Below, piece by piece: positions 4,158 through 5,413 of a stretch of 5,413 bases of DNA. Positions within the stretch are counted from its first letter, which is position 1. Every line of letters starts with the position of its first letter. The stretch is from Candidatus Bathyarchaeota archaeon (GTDB lineage Archaea > Thermoproteota > Bathyarchaeia > Bathyarchaeales > UBA233). The stretch spans positions 1 through 5,413 of the forward strand of contig JAMDCS010000049.1 in NCBI GenBank assembly GCA_023488835.1, given 5' to 3'. The notes beneath the pieces were generated by a model. That model made no database searches. It saw only the letters and a program-made list of their open reading frames with translations, and had not been told where the DNA came from. Both the position numbers and the translations under genes were made by a program.

Positions 4158-4444
4158 TTGAGTCTGCGAAAAAAACTACCGGTATATTGACATCTGCTGA
4201 GAAGAAACCATTTGTTCTATTGAGAGATTTGGGGAATTACACAGTTACGTATGAAATTAATGCTTACACAGATCAACCGAACCGTTTGGTAAACATTAAG
4301 AGTGATCTGATAAAAAATATTCTTAGCGATTTCAAGAAGGCCAATGTAGAAATCCTCTCACCTAGCCACATTGCGGTCAGAAATCATGCGGGTCAAAATC
4401 TTGAGGCTTATCGGCTTGAAAAGCAAACGACTATTTACCATTAA
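4154..4444 (+). pseudogene. MscS-family channel, 3' part (C-terminal cytoplasmic domain)
   Basis: This frame encodes the C-terminal alpha/beta domain of the same MscS channel. Typical elements are LLIESAKKTTGIL, KKPFVLLRDLGNYTVTYEIN, AYTDQPNRLVNIKSDLIKNI and a final VEILSPSHIAVRNH, corresponding to the family motifs ending in 'E-I-x-S-P-x-x-x-A-x-R'. The open frame is nominally headed by TTG 4154, but protein similarity continues upstream to about 4139 (QAEN), and no ribosome site or promoter precedes it, so it is not an independent gene. Joined to the 3387-4157 part by dropping two bases, the gene would encode 351 residues, a normal length. It ends 21 bases from the stop of the convergent second MscS gene. 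Confidence 0.8.
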
Positions 4445-4465
4445 CCCATAAGAAATAATCCATAC

Positions 4466-5413
4466 TCATGGTGGAGTTGTGTTATCTTTTTTTATGCTCA
4501 ACGTTGGCAACCCAGTAATATTGATCGTCCCCGATGCAATTTTAATGCTTTCAGATTGCTGAATGGTTGAAAGTATTTTTCTGCTCAACTGGTCATGCAG
4601 TACTCTTCTGCTCCGCACCTCTGTTATGTATCTTATCCCAAAAGTTATCCAGTTATCGGTTAGAGTCACAAAGATCGCTGGTTCGAGTGACCTTGCAGTA
4701 AAATAGTATTTCCCTTCCAAATTTCGCATGATTTCCTTAGCTTTCTCTTGAATTCCTTTCGTTTCGACTCGGACAAGATCAAGTATTTTAGTCGCTGCTG
4801 AGTTCCAGTCACTATCGTAAGTTATGGGAAGGGTGATTTCATCCCATATGAAATCAAAGTCCCGAGTATAGTTGTGCAATGTTCCGGTTAGAATTACGCC
4901 GTTTGGAACCATTGTTAACCTTCCAGTTGCTTGGTCCCCAGACACCCATTCTCTTGTTTCCATAAGTGTTGTGTAGAAAATGCTAATGTCGATAACGTCT
5001 CCGTATTTTTGGTTTATTTCTATTCTGTCGCCTACATGGTAGAGCCCATTTAAGAGGATCGTTATGCCTCCAATGAAGTTTTTGAAAATATCCTGAATTG
5101 CGAATGCTATTGCCGCTCCAATTAGCCCAACAGTTATGAGGATGTTTTGTGTTTCCGCAATCCAGATGCTAACAAGAGCTATTAGGAAAATGCCGATGCC
5201 AAGAATAGAAATAGTCTTTCTTAATGAGTATCGCGTTTTTGAATCCTTGATTTTTTTTCCTACGAGTTCTTCTAAAAGTACGCTGAATAAGAGATAGATT
5301 ACAGTAGAAGCTAAAGCGCTGTAAGCGGTTTTTTCTAGATACAGGTTAGGATATTGGAAATTTAGGACCCACAACAGTCCGCTTAGGAGGATAAGTGAAA
5401 GGAGGATTAGCAT
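4466..5413 (-). CDS. MscS-family mechanosensitive channel, second paralogue
   Basis: The visible frame gives 315 residues of an MscS-type channel. Membrane helices are at about 2-18, 31-48 and 67-85. The pore helix (91-120) reads ILITVGLIGAAIAFAIQDIF then KNFIGGITILL, a close match to the MscS TM3 pattern. The beta domain has VGDRIEI (127-133), YGDVIDISIFYTTL (137-150) and MVPNG (168-172), with an insertion (REWVSGDQATG) before the PNG loop. The C-terminal domain (about 190-290) begins WDEITLPITYDSDW and is diverged from the plus-strand channel, so the two are distant paralogues and not a recent duplication. The only visible start is the ATG at the very last bases of the window, so the true start may lie outside. 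Stops of the two channel genes are 21 bases apart, in convergent orientation. Confidence 0.88.
   Translation of the reverse strand: MLILLSLILLSGLLWVLNFQYPNLYLEKTAYSALASTVIYLLFSVLLEELVGKKIKDSKTRYSLRKTISILGIGIFLIALVSIWIAETQNILITVGLIGAAIAFAIQDIFKNFIGGITILLNGLYHVGDRIEINQKYGDVIDISIFYTTLMETREWVSGDQATGRLTMVPNGVILTGTLHNYTRDFDFIWDEITLPITYDSDWNSAATKILDLVRVETKGIQEKAKEIMRNLEGKYYFTARSLEPAIFVTLTDNWITFGIRYITEVRSRRVLHDQLSRKILSTIQQSESIKIASGTINITGLPTLSIKKDNTTPP
4487..4493 (+). terminator. T-run downstream of the plus-strand MscS gene
   Basis: A run of seven T bases about 43 bases past the stop, in a TTATCTTTTTTTATG context, could end plus-strand transcription. It lies within the 3' end of the convergent channel gene, so transcripts of the two genes would overlap slightly. 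Confidence 0.35.

Noticed and set aside
4146..4160. Programmed ribosomal frameshift in the MscS gene
   Set aside because: ACC TTT TGA is not a standard slippery heptamer, and a shift there would leave the non-homologous SRQRT in the protein; two extra bases at GAGAG explain the data better.

Overview
The window reads as archaeal DNA of moderate GC content. Short TATA-like boxes (TTTAAATA, TTTTAAAG, TTTTAAATAT) lie about 25-40 bases before several genes. GGTGA/GGAG Shine-Dalgarno sites match an archaeal 16S 3' end, and TTG and GTG starts are frequent. The gene families (a short PRC-barrel protein, small winged-helix and AbrB-type regulators, two MscS-type channels) fit an uncultivated TACK-type archaeon; a Bathyarchaeia-like source is my best guess from protein style, not a proven assignment. 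No tRNA, rRNA, CRISPR array, transposase or integrase was seen.

Left part (1-1275, minus strand): a compact series of very small genes. From upstream to downstream these are a 42-residue AbrB/SpoVT-like DNA-binding protein (1147-1275), an unrecognised 95-residue protein (741-1028), a 90-residue protein with a Cys2/Cys-His metal-site pattern (455-727), an unrecognised 124-residue protein (65-439), and the first 22 codons of another gene running off the window (1-68). Spacings of 13 and 15 bases, a 4-base ATGA overlap and a good ribosome site before each of the last three genes argue for one operon. In front of the 741-1028 gene lies a perfect 17-bp palindrome whose half-site occurs a third time nearby, giving an operator or two mutually exclusive RNA hairpins.

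Middle part (1276-2850): a regulator-rich, sparsely coding stretch. It holds a small plus-strand ORF that may be the end of an interrupted gene (1462-1587), a PadR-like winged-helix regulator (1590-1967, minus), and a 67-residue protein with a weak AbrB-like look (2299-2502, minus). The two minus-strand genes are separated by about 330 bases carrying three copies of the palindrome TTTCTAGACTAGAAA. Two copies sit in a 31-bp imperfect inverted repeat that frames a 182-bp segment. This is the most unusual structure in the window. A 25-codon micro-ORF with a near-ideal ribosome site follows at 2749-2826.

Right part (2945-5413): a PRC-barrel protein (2985-3272, plus), then two convergent MscS-family channel genes. 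The plus-strand one (3387-4444) is split by a frameshift at a GAGAG run near 4135; removing two bases restores a complete 351-residue MscS homologue. The minus-strand one (4466-5413) is intact as far as the window shows, but its start codon is exactly at the window edge, so it may begin further upstream. A 21-base perfect direct repeat links the terminator-like sequence after the PRC-barrel gene with the first membrane helix of the frameshifted channel. The channels probably serve osmotic relief, and the PRC-barrel protein may take part in RNA or membrane-associated regulation. No functional link between the left and right parts is visible.
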